Origin: an uncultured Bacilli bacterium
GTDB taxonomy: Bacteria > Bacillota_I > Bacilli_A > RF39 > UBA660
Assembly (NCBI GenBank): GCA_947624635.1
Contig: CANQLF010000034.1
Span: 1 to 7,706 of the forward strand
DNA: 7,706 bases
Direction of reading: 5' to 3'
Shown: positions 1-6,025 of the stretch, piece by piece
Layout: the number at the start of each line of letters is the position of its first letter
Numbering within the stretch: position 1 is the first letter of the stretch
Position numbers and translations under genes: made by a program
The notes under the pieces: model-generated
What the model saw: only the letters and a program-made list of their open reading frames with translations
Told to the model about the DNA's origin: nothing
Database searches by the model: none

Positions 1-114
1 ATTTAAATTAATGTAATTTCTCATTCTAAAATAAGCATAAGTTACACCAATTAGTAATACTAATATCATTATTGTTACCATTATTAAATCTAATTTTTTC
101 TTTTCTTTTCTCAT
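1..114 (-). CDS. N-terminus of a membrane-anchored or exported protein (partial)
   Basis: The frame opens at ATG 114 and runs off the left edge, giving 38 residues. It begins MRKEKKKLDL, then a hydrophobic stretch at about residues 9-28, then GVTYAYFRMRN. A short Lys/Arg-rich start, one hydrophobic helix and a TYAYF-type boundary suggest a signal peptide or signal anchor. As I recall, many surface proteins of AT-rich Bacillota have an N-terminus of this kind. A GGTGAG ribosome-binding site lies 6 bases before the ATG. The gene follows pheT on the same strand but is separated by a terminator and has its own candidate promoter. Too little is present to name a family. Confidence 0.6.
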   Translation of the reverse strand, partial: MRKEKKKLDLIMVTIMILVLLIGVTYAYFRMRNYINLN

Positions 115-153
115 TATTAACTCACCACTTTTATTATTCACAATTCTAGTTAA

Positions 154-180
154 ATTATATTAAAATCCCCACCCAGTCAA
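154..180 (-). promoter_or_regulatory. Candidate promoter for the partial membrane protein
   Basis: On the minus strand a TTGACT -35 (180-175) is followed by a TATAAT -10 (159-154). The boxes match consensus well, but the spacer is only 15 bases, shorter than the usual 16-18. It lies between the pheT terminator and the gene starting at 114, which is where a promoter is needed. Confidence 0.4.
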
Positions 181-282
181 GATTTTTTCAACAGTTTTTT
201 GTTATCAATTTTAATCTATATTCATATTCTATCATGTATACTTTAAAATGTAAATTAATTGATTAAATATTTAACTATCATA

Positions 283-319
283 TTTTAAAAACTATAGAAG
301 TTTTTAATTTCTATAGTTT
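283..319 (-). terminator. Rho-independent terminator of the hydrolase-pheS-pheT operon
   Basis: A perfect 11-bp inverted repeat (289-299 with 309-319, arm AAACTATAGAA) encloses a 9-base loop. On the minus strand it is followed by a run of T. It starts 14 bases after the pheT stop codon. The stem is AT-rich, so efficiency may be moderate. Confidence 0.7.
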
Positions 320-333
320 AGTACATATTCTCT

Positions 334-2721
334 TTATTTATCTCTTAATTTTGCGTCTAATTTATCAGTTACACCATTTATTATTTTATGAAATACATTC
401 ATTACCTCTTCATCAGTTAACGTTCTAGTATTATCTTGAAATTTAAGTTTGAATGCAATTGACTTAGTATTTTCATCTATTTTATCACCAACATAAACAT
501 CAAATACATCAATATCAACTAATAATCTTCCACCATTTTTCTTGATTTCTTTAATTACTTCATTAGCTGTTACATCCCTGTCAAGTACGAATGCCACATC
601 TTTTGTAATACTAGGGAATTTTGGTATTTCTTTCATTTTAATTGAGCGAATTTTTTTACTCATTAATTTATTTACTGATAATTCAAATACATAAACTTTA
701 TTTTTATTGATTGTTCTTAAAACTTCTCCAACATATCCAACTAATTCATTATCAACATATATTCCTGCACTTCTATATGGATGGAAACTTTCAGGTATAT
801 CATTAGTTCTAAGTTCATATCTATTATCTAATTTTAAATATGATAAAACTTTTTCTACTATTCCTTTAGTTAAGTAAAAATCACAATCTATCTTTGTTCC
901 ATTCCATGAATTATCAATATATGTTCCACATAGTGCTCCTGATATGTAGTTTTCTTCTTCGTATTCATTATCAATTTTGTAATAAATATTAGAATCTTCA
1001 AAAATCATACAATTATTTTGATTTCTAGATAGATTATATTCTATTACATTTAAAAGTGATGGTATAAGTGAATGCCTTAATACTTTTTTATCTTCACTCA
1101 TAGGAGATGCTACTTCAATATAATTAAATTCATCTTTAGTAAATGAATGTATATCATTTAAACTAGTTAGTGAATATGTTAAAACTTCATTAAGACCACA
1201 TGATTTTAATATGTTTTTTATTTCTCTAATAAAGTTTTGTTTATCGCTTCTACCTCCATTATTTGAATTACTTATAGGTAGCGTTCCTTCCATATTTTCA
1301 TATCCATAAATTCTACCTATTTCTTCAATTATGTCCTCTTTAATTGAGATATCTAATCTTCTAGATGGAACTTTTACTTTATAAGTTTTATTATTTATAC
1401 TTACTTCAAATCCTAATTTGTCAAATATATCTAAAACTTTATCTTCACTTAAATTCATACCTAATACACTATTTATTTTATCTAGTGTAATATCTATTTC
1501 TTTTTCTATTTTATTTATTTCACTATGAACTACATGACCTTTTAATATTTTAGCATCTGCATATTTTTCAAGTAAATGACAAGCTCTATTTAATGCTTCT
1601 ATTGTTCTATTTGTATCAATTCCTTTTTCATATCTACTACTTGCTTCACTTCTTAAAACTGATTTAGAAGTAAGTCTTATATTATATGGATTAAATACTG
1701 CACTTTCTATTGTAATAGATGTAGTATTTTCATCTACTTCTGTATTAAGTCCTCCCATAACACCTGCTAAAGCAACTATTTCTTCACCATTAGTTATAAC
1801 TATATCTGTTTCATCTAATACTCTCTTAACTCCATCAAGTGTAGTCATTTCTTCTTTATCTTTTGCCATTCTAACAAGTATTTTGTTACCTAGCTTTTTA
1901 GTATCGAAAAAATGTAGAGGTTGACCGTATTCTATCATTACATAGTTAGATATATCTACTACGTTATTTATAGGTCTAATACCTGCAGCCATAAGTCTAG
2001 CTTTGATGAAATTTGGACTTTCTTTTATCTTTACATCTTCTACTATTTTAGCTGTATATAATGGACAATTTATAGTTTGAATACTTAAATCTAGGTTATC
2101 TGATACTTTTTTATCTATTTCTTTATAACTAGTTTCTGGTAATTTTACATCTCCACCGTATACTGCTCTAAATTCATAAGCCATACCTAACATACTAAAT
2201 AAATCACTTCTATTTGAAGTAAGTTCAAAATCTATTACTTCATCGTCGTAGCATAAATATTTAATAGCGTCCATTCCAACTGGTGCATCACTATCTAATA
2301 TATGTATTCCGCCTTTACTTCTTTCTGGAACATATTTTGATTCTATACCTAATTCTTCTAGTGAACATATCATACCATTAGATTCAATACCTCTTAATTT
2401 TACAGGAGATATAGTAATATTATTTGGAAGTGTTGCCCCTACTTTTGCAACTATTACTTTTTGTCCAGCATCTACATTAGGCGCACCACATACTATTTGT
2501 AATGTTTCATCTTTAACATCTACCATGCATACATGTAATTTATCACTATCTGGATGACGTTCCATAGATAAAACTTTACCAACTACTAAATTAGTTCCTT
2601 CACATAGTTTATAATTATCTTCTATTTCATTTCCAACTAAAGGCATTTTCTTAACTATTTCACTAGTTTCAATATCACTAATATCTATATAGTCATTTAA
2701 CCATTTTCTACTTACTTTCAT
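334..2721 (-). CDS. pheT: Phenylalanine-tRNA ligase beta subunit
   Basis: This is the beta subunit of the alpha2-beta2 cytoplasmic enzyme that charges tRNA-Phe. The beta subunit recognises tRNA and edits mischarged Tyr. At 795 residues it has the usual full length. Domain order matches the family: an N-terminal part, then an EMAP/OB-type tRNA-binding domain at about residues 40-155 (VVGKVLSMERHPDSDKL, CGAPNV), a B3/4 editing domain at about 210-385 (RPINNVVDISNYVM, LAGVMGG, SEASSRYEKG), a B5 domain at about 405-475, a catalytic-like core, and a C-terminal FDX-ACB domain at about 699-795 (PKFPSITKDVAFVLDR). The ATG at 2721 has an AAAGGAGG site just upstream, inside pheS, and the two genes overlap by 14 bases, which implies translational coupling. 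It is the last gene of the T-box operon and ends 14 bases before a terminator. Confidence 0.98.
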   Translation of the reverse strand: MKVSRKWLNDYIDISDIETSEIVKKMPLVGNEIEDNYKLCEGTNLVVGKVLSMERHPDSDKLHVCMVDVKDETLQIVCGAPNVDAGQKVIVAKVGATLPNNITISPVKLRGIESNGMICSLEELGIESKYVPERSKGGIHILDSDAPVGMDAIKYLCYDDEVIDFELTSNRSDLFSMLGMAYEFRAVYGGDVKLPETSYKEIDKKVSDNLDLSIQTINCPLYTAKIVEDVKIKESPNFIKARLMAAGIRPINNVVDISNYVMIEYGQPLHFFDTKKLGNKILVRMAKDKEEMTTLDGVKRVLDETDIVITNGEEIVALAGVMGGLNTEVDENTTSITIESAVFNPYNIRLTSKSVLRSEASSRYEKGIDTNRTIEALNRACHLLEKYADAKILKGHVVHSEINKIEKEIDITLDKINSVLGMNLSEDKVLDIFDKLGFEVSINNKTYKVKVPSRRLDISIKEDIIEEIGRIYGYENMEGTLPISNSNNGGRSDKQNFIREIKNILKSCGLNEVLTYSLTSLNDIHSFTKDEFNYIEVASPMSEDKKVLRHSLIPSLLNVIEYNLSRNQNNCMIFEDSNIYYKIDNEYEEENYISGALCGTYIDNSWNGTKIDCDFYLTKGIVEKVLSYLKLDNRYELRTNDIPESFHPYRSAGIYVDNELVGYVGEVLRTINKNKVYVFELSVNKLMSKKIRSIKMKEIPKFPSITKDVAFVLDRDVTANEVIKEIKKNGGRLLVDIDVFDVYVGDKIDENTKSIAFKLKFQDNTRTLTDEEVMNVFHKIINGVTDKLDAKLRDK

Positions 2722-3775
2722 TGTTATTTCCTCCTTTAGTTACTCCAAATTGTTCATTAAATCTTTTATCATTTATATAAAAATTTCTTATATCATCTAT
2801 TTCATATTTTAACATTGCGATTCTCTCAACTCCAAGACCGAATGCGAATCCTGTATATTTTTCTGGATCATATCCACATCCTTTTAATACATTAGGATGA
2901 ACCATACCTGCACCTAATACTTCTATCCAACCTGTTCCTTTACACATAGAACATCCCTTACCTTCACATTTAAAACAAGTAAGGTCAACTTCTACACTAG
3001 GCTCAGTAAATGGAAAATATGATGGTCTAAATCTTACTTTTTTATTTTCACCAAATAATTTTTTAGCCATTATTTCAAGAGTTCCTTTTAAATCACTCAT
3101 AGATATATTTTTATCTACTACTAATCCTTCAATTTGGTGAAATTCATGTGAATGAGTTGCATCGTCATCATCTCTTCTATAAACTTTACCTGGACAAATT
3201 ATTTTGATTGGTGTTTTTTCTTTATTTTTTAACATTGTTCTAACTTGTACTGGTGAAGTTTGACTTCTAAGTAATACTTCTTCATTTATATAAAATGTAT
3301 CTTGCATATCTCTTGCAGGATGACTTTTAGGTAAGTTTAACATTTCAAAGTTATATAAATCTGTTTCTACTTCTGGTCCTTCTTCTACTGTATAACCCAT
3401 AGATATAAATAAATCTTCTACTTCTTCTATTGTTTTATTTAACACATGATCTGTTCCAACACAAACTTTAGTTGCAGGTAGTGTTACATCTATACTTTCT
3501 TTAATTAATCTTTCATTTAATTCTTTTTCTTCTAATACTTTAGCTAAATCATCTAGTTTTTCTTCTAATGTTTTTTTCAATATATTCAAGTTTTTACCAA
3601 ATTCTTTTTTTTCATCATTATTTAAATCTTTCATAAGTGATGAAAGCTGAGTAATTTTTCCTTTTTTTCCTAAATATTCAATTTTTAAATCATTTAATGA
3701 TTTTAAATTATCAATACTACCTAATTTTGTTTCCAATTCTTCTTTTATAGCTCTTGTTTTACTATTTGTTTCCAT
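2708..3775 (-). CDS. pheS: Phenylalanine-tRNA ligase alpha subunit
   Basis: This is the catalytic subunit that forms Phe-adenylate and charges tRNA-Phe. Its 355 residues are close to the usual length. Residues 1-95 are Lys/Glu/Leu-rich and fit the N-terminal coiled-coil arm. The class II core follows: the motif 1 region at about 132-160 (GPEVETDLYNF, HPARDMQDTFY), motif 2 at about 198-218 (VYRRDDDDATHSHEFHQIEG), FRPSYFPFTEPS at 249-260, GAGMVHPNVL at 288-297, and motif 3 at about 309-330 (GFAFGLGVERIAML). A four-cysteine cluster (C267, C270, C275, C278) precedes GTGWIEVLGAG; related enzymes carry a similar possible metal-binding insertion. The start at 3775 has an AAAGGAGG site 6 bases upstream. 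The gene overlaps the hydrolase upstream by 31 bases and pheT downstream by 14 bases. Confidence 0.98.
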   Translation of the reverse strand: METNSKTRAIKEELETKLGSIDNLKSLNDLKIEYLGKKGKITQLSSLMKDLNNDEKKEFGKNLNILKKTLEEKLDDLAKVLEEKELNERLIKESIDVTLPATKVCVGTDHVLNKTIEEVEDLFISMGYTVEEGPEVETDLYNFEMLNLPKSHPARDMQDTFYINEEVLLRSQTSPVQVRTMLKNKEKTPIKIICPGKVYRRDDDDATHSHEFHQIEGLVVDKNISMSDLKGTLEIMAKKLFGENKKVRFRPSYFPFTEPSVEVDLTCFKCEGKGCSMCKGTGWIEVLGAGMVHPNVLKGCGYDPEKYTGFAFGLGVERIAMLKYEIDDIRNFYINDKRFNEQFGVTKGGNNNESK

Positions 3776-4464
3776 ATATATCCTCCTTTAATAAATTTAT
3801 AAATATAATCACAAATAATATCTTTTTTATCATTTAAAAATACTCTATGTCTAGCGTCATTAATAACCGTTAAATATTTATTATTTGAATTAATATTATT
3901 ATATACGTATTTACTTGACGATAGTGGTACTATTTCATCAGTACTACCATGTAATATTAATGTTTCACAAGTAATATTTTTTACTGTATCTTTATTTTCT
4001 TTAACTAGTTTTCTAAATTCATTTAAAACAAGTGGTGAATATCTTATTAATTTAGTTGCAAAATCTTTATATAATGAATAATTGCTTTTTTCTTTTACTA
4101 ATGATTTTATGTCTTTTAAATCTTCTTTATTTTTAGAAAAATTTAAATATTCAAACGCAGGAGCAATTAATATTAATTTTTTAACTTTGTATTTGCTTGC
4201 TAAATAACTACATATTACTCCACCCATAGAATGTCCTATTAGGATTATTCTTTTATATTTTTTTGTTAATTCTAGGTAGTGTCGTTCTGTATCATTAATC
4301 CAATCATGATAATTTGCTTTAGATAAAAAATCTTTTTCATGCCCTGGCAATGTATAAGCATAAGTATCTATATTATGAAACTGTTGTAAGTAATTTACTA
4401 AATACTCATTTTCCCATAAGCCACCACAAAATCCATGTACTACAAGCACAGCAGTTCTAAACAT
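3745..4464 (-). CDS. Alpha/beta hydrolase, esterase/monoacylglycerol-lipase type, in the pheST operon
   Basis: This is a 239-residue soluble serine hydrolase without a signal peptide. The fold markers appear in order: VVHGFCGG near residues 8-15 (oxyanion-hole HG), the nucleophile elbow GHSMGG with Ser79, LHGSTDEIVP with Asp176, and ARHRVF with His206. Together these form a complete Ser-Asp-His triad. The family cleaves esters of small or lipid substrates; the actual substrate cannot be read from sequence. The ATG at 4464 is chosen because GGAGG lies 5 bases upstream. An in-frame TTG at 4476 would place the start upstream of that site, so it is unlikely. This is the first gene after the Phe T-box. 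Its C-terminal codons (KGGYIW) contain the pheS ribosome-binding site, and it overlaps pheS by 31 bases, so it should be made together with the synthetase. Confidence 0.9.
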   Translation of the reverse strand: MFRTAVLVVHGFCGGLWENEYLVNYLQQFHNIDTYAYTLPGHEKDFLSKANYHDWINDTERHYLELTKKYKRIILIGHSMGGVICSYLASKYKVKKLILIAPAFEYLNFSKNKEDLKDIKSLVKEKSNYSLYKDFATKLIRYSPLVLNEFRKLVKENKDTVKNITCETLILHGSTDEIVPLSSSKYVYNNINSNNKYLTVINDARHRVFLNDKKDIICDYIYKFIKGGYIWKQIVKQEL

Positions 4465-4692
4465 AATAACCTCCAATTAAAGAAAAAATAACCCATCCTA
4501 TAAGGACGAGCTATTTCGTGGTACCACCTTAATTCACAATAAACTTTATTGTGCTCTTATTCTCTTAACGCGAGTATTCGTTACAAAGCTCAAAGGTGAA
4601 TTCATAAAATGTTATTATTAGTTTCCATCAACCACTAACTTTCTATAAATAACTTAGATTATTACTATTTCTTTTCATTGCTTTTTTAAAAC
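4465..4692 (-). ncRNA. T-box leader, phenylalanine-specific
   Basis: On the minus strand the roughly 228-base leader has standard T-box parts. A Stem I distal-loop-like segment lies near 4640-4616 (AGTTAGTGGTTGATGG). The specifier context GAA-TTC-ACC lies at 4603-4595, followed by TTTGAG. The specifier codon TTC at 4600-4598 reads Phe. Two further hairpins follow, TAACG/CGTTA and CACAATA/TATTGTG. The conserved T-box AAGGTGGTACCACG is at 4530-4517, and a terminator stem comes just before the hydrolase start. The mechanism is established for the family: uncharged tRNA-Phe pairs at the specifier and the T-box bulge, forms the antiterminator and lets transcription continue. The specifier matches the downstream pheS-pheT genes, which supports the call strongly. 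Confidence 0.97.
4481..4515 (-). terminator. T-box regulated terminator
   Basis: On the minus strand AATAGCTCGTCCT (4515-4503) pairs with AGGATGGGTTATT (4499-4487) in a 13-bp stem that includes a few G-U pairs, followed by TTTTTTCT. Its left arm lies immediately after the conserved GGTGGTACCACG element, the usual arrangement in which antiterminator and terminator exclude each other. Confidence 0.92.
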
Positions 4693-4698
4693 AATGAT

Positions 4699-4726
4699 AT
4701 TATAACATATTTTTATTTTTTATCAA
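4699..4726 (-). promoter_or_regulatory. Promoter of the T-box-hydrolase-pheS-pheT operon
   Basis: TTGATA (4726-4721) and TATAAT (4704-4699) are separated by 16 bases, with an extended -10 (TG one base before TATAAT). Transcription should start near 4692, directly before the T-box leader. The -35 lies inside the last codons of the upstream 283-aa gene, so the two units are packed with no spacer. Confidence 0.82.
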
Positions 4727-5564
4727 ACATACTTATTTGAATATAATCATTTTTTAACTCTTTTTTCTTTGTTTTTACGTATTTTTTAACCATTATATCT
4801 TCAGTTTCATCATCATATGGCAATCTTATATTATCTTCATCTGGATTTTGATCGTGAATTCTTAATTCTTCAAATTCATCTATATGTTCTTTATATATAA
4901 AACTTACTGGAAGTTTATTATCATACATTAATGTAAATACTATCATTTTTCTTATTTCAGAATAGTTAGGTAAACGCATTACTGATAGTTCTTCTAACTC
5001 ACTATATGATATGTTGTTATTTTTTCTTACTGCTATATTATTATTTTTTTTGAATGCTATAGAATTAAATGCATCACAAAAAGCAGCATAATAATCATCA
5101 TATAAATTATTTCTTTTAGATGAATACTTTTCAAGTTCATTCATTTTATAATAAAAATAATTATTTATATCTAAAAATCTACGTATTTTTTTACCCATTT
5201 TATTTTCAACATTTTGTCTAGGTATTAAAAACTCATTTATAAATTTATTTCTAAAATTAATATCTTTTAATAACCTTTTAAATATATTATATTTAATTTT
5301 ATCCGGCTTTTGCATTACCATTTCTATTTCATTTTTAAATAATACTGATCTATCTTTTACATTTTCTTGTGGTGATGTAATAATAAACGTTATATCCCCA
5401 CTAATACCATCGTACTGACCATATTTATTTAATAAATCAAATAATTCATCTACATTCTTAATATTATTTTTATAAATAAAATAATCAATTTCTTCTAATG
5501 TACCTGTTTTAATAGTCTCAAGTGTATAATAATTATGCATTAAATTTAAATTATATTTAGCCAT
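4713..5564 (-). CDS. Protein of unknown function with a C-terminal clamp-binding-like motif
   Basis: I do not recognise this 283-residue protein. It has no signal peptide or clear membrane segment and is rich in Asn, Lys, Tyr, Asp and Glu, so it is probably cytoplasmic. Residues 1-75 look like a compact domain (LEEIDYFIYKNNIKNVDELFDLLNKYG, then ISGDITFIITSP). The middle is basic and helical, with a short repeated KNNNI element around residue 175-190. The region at about 235-260 is acidic. The last eight residues are QISMFDKK, resembling the QxxLF-type peptide that binds the DnaN sliding clamp. The ATG at 5564 is preceded by AGGAAGTG. Its own consensus promoter and an attenuator-like leader lie upstream. 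No terminator separates it from the T-box unit, so some transcripts may run into that leader. Confidence 0.8.
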   Translation of the reverse strand: MAKYNLNLMHNYYTLETIKTGTLEEIDYFIYKNNIKNVDELFDLLNKYGQYDGISGDITFIITSPQENVKDRSVLFKNEIEMVMQKPDKIKYNIFKRLLKDINFRNKFINEFLIPRQNVENKMGKKIRRFLDINNYFYYKMNELEKYSSKRNNLYDDYYAAFCDAFNSIAFKKNNNIAVRKNNNISYSELEELSVMRLPNYSEIRKMIVFTLMYDNKLPVSFIYKEHIDEFEELRIHDQNPDEDNIRLPYDDETEDIMVKKYVKTKKKELKNDYIQISMFDKK

Positions 5565-5588
5565 AATTTTTCACTTCCTAAAACAAAT

Positions 5589-5614
5589 AAAACCCCATAA
5601 TCTAATGAGGCTTT
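5589..5614 (-). terminator. Terminator hairpin in the leader of the 283-aa gene
   Basis: On the minus strand 5614-5605 pairs with 5598-5589 in a 10-bp stem with two G-U pairs and a 6-base loop, followed by TTTTATTTGTTTT. It lies between the promoter and the start codon at 5564, so it would stop transcription before the gene: an attenuator rather than an end-of-gene terminator. The left arm CCTCATTA can instead pair with TAATGGGG at 5642-5635. Confidence 0.65.
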
Positions 5615-5640
5615 CTAAGAAATAAAGTATTAACCCCCAT
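5602..5640 (-). CDS. Possible 12-residue leader peptide
   Basis: An ATG at 5640 opens a 12-codon frame, MGVNTLFLRKPH, that stops at TAG 5604-5602. It begins inside the antiterminator arm (5642-5635) and ends across the left arm of the terminator. This is the geometry of translation-coupled attenuation, where ribosome position decides which hairpin forms. The weak point is its ribosome-binding site: AAGGG lies only 3 bases before the ATG and about 5 bases from the predicted transcript start. It could be a chance frame. Confidence 0.3.
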   Translation of the reverse strand: MGVNTLFLRKPH

Positions 5641-5658
5641 TATCCCTTATCTGTCTAC

Positions 5659-5687
5659 ATTATAGCAAATAATTAACTTTCTGTCAA
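5659..5687 (-). promoter_or_regulatory. Strong promoter of the 283-aa gene
   Basis: TTGACA (5687-5682) and TATAAT (5664-5659) are both perfect consensus boxes with the optimal 17-base spacer, plus a TG extended -10. The predicted start near 5652 gives a leader of about 88 bases. A consensus promoter in front of a leader terminator fits control by attenuation instead of initiation. Confidence 0.88.
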
Positions 5688-5779
5688 ATTACATTGCCAG
5701 TGTTGCTTTTATCTTTTTAAAAAATGATAAATATTATTATAAAAAGGAGTAAAATAATTTTTAAAATTTATATTTTTTA
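5688..5779. other. AT-rich intergenic stretch with no recognised feature
   Basis: I see no open frame, RNA gene or strong hairpin here. An AGGAG-like string on the plus strand near 5746 has no start codon behind it. The stretch separates the promoter of the 283-aa gene from the terminator of the surface-gene remnant. Confidence 0.6.
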
Positions 5780-5825
5780 TAAAAAGAACAATCTATTGTA
5801 TACTTAAATTTACACACTAGATTGT
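5780..5825 (-). terminator. Terminator of the surface-protein gene remnant
   Basis: ACAATCTA (5825-5818 on the minus strand) pairs perfectly with TAGATTGT (5795-5788). Further inner pairing between GTGTGT and GTATAC uses several G-U pairs. TTCTTTTTAT follows. It lies about 30 bases after the stop codon of the remnant at 5854, as expected for the end of that gene. Confidence 0.65.
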
Positions 5826-5853
5826 AAAAATCTATATTTTAATTTTATTTTAT

Positions 5854-5896
5854 CTATCCAATGATCCATGGATTTTGTTCTGTCCCTGCTTATATG
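5854..5896 (-). pseudogene. C-terminal remnant of a surface-protein gene cut by the IS
   Basis: On the minus strand the codons from 5889 to the TAG at 5854 read AGTEQNPWIIG. This resembles the C-terminal end of the gene on the other side of the IS (GSGTSTDPWILSE): both have GT, then a short variable link, then D/N-P-W-I-I/L close to the stop. A terminator follows at 5780-5825. Upstream the frame meets a TAA at 5892-5890 and then the IS end at 5897, so only a scrap is left. The strand and terminator agree with a former minus-strand gene. The short length keeps confidence moderate. Confidence 0.5.
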
Positions 5897-5907
5897 TGGA
5901 CAGTTTT
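5897..5907 (+). repeat. Left terminal inverted repeat of the IS
   Basis: TGGACAGTTTT matches the reverse complement of 7357-7367 exactly. Inside this core the similarity continues loosely, with an A-rich stretch ending in AAAAG on both sides. Confidence 0.85.
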
Positions 5908-5961
5908 TGAAAAGAAGAGAAAATGAGCTAGATATCATCTAACTCATAAAGCGTCTCAAAA

Positions 5962-5990
5962 TTGATAAAATGACCATTTACTGCTATAAT
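5962..5990 (+). promoter_or_regulatory. Transposase promoter inside the IS
   Basis: TTGATA (5962-5967) and TATAAT (5985-5990) have a 17-base spacer and an extended -10 (TGCTATAAT). The predicted start near 5997 lies in the loop of the hairpin at 5968-6025, so transcripts from this promoter lack the left arm. Confidence 0.8.
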
Positions 5991-6025
5991 TAATTTAATC
6001 AAAATAGAAAGCAGTGTGGTCATTT
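5968..6025 (+). promoter_or_regulatory. Hairpin that may block translation from read-through transcripts
   Basis: AAATGACCA (5968-5976) pairs with TGGTCATTT (6017-6025), and ACTGCT (5980-5985) pairs with AGCAGT (6010-6015), around a small internal loop and a 24-base loop. The right arm ends at the base before the transposase ATG at 6026, so folding would hide the ribosome-binding region. Transcripts entering from outside carry both arms, while the IS promoter's own transcript carries only the right one. This arrangement is known from IS10 and IS50 as protection from read-through. Confidence 0.6.

Noticed and set aside
4465..4476. Upstream TTG start for the hydrolase (four extra residues)
   Set aside because: The TTG overlaps the GGAGG site that is ideally spaced for the ATG at 4464, so it cannot be the start served by that site.
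5605..5642. Known riboswitch or second T-box in the leader of the 283-aa gene
   Set aside because: There is no GGTGGTACC element, and I recognise no conserved riboswitch core in the 88 bases. Only the competing hairpins can be supported.
5854..5889. The left-flank tail (GT-EQNPWIIG) as the template repeat matching the adenine-depleted gene
   Set aside because: Aligned with the right-hand tail around GGGACA and TGGAT, several mismatches fall at G or C positions of the supposed template, not only at A. It is better explained as a paralogous C-terminus.
6014..6016. GTG start for the transposase
   Set aside because: It is inside the right arm of the protective hairpin and lacks a ribosome-binding site. 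The ATG at 6026 follows the arm directly.
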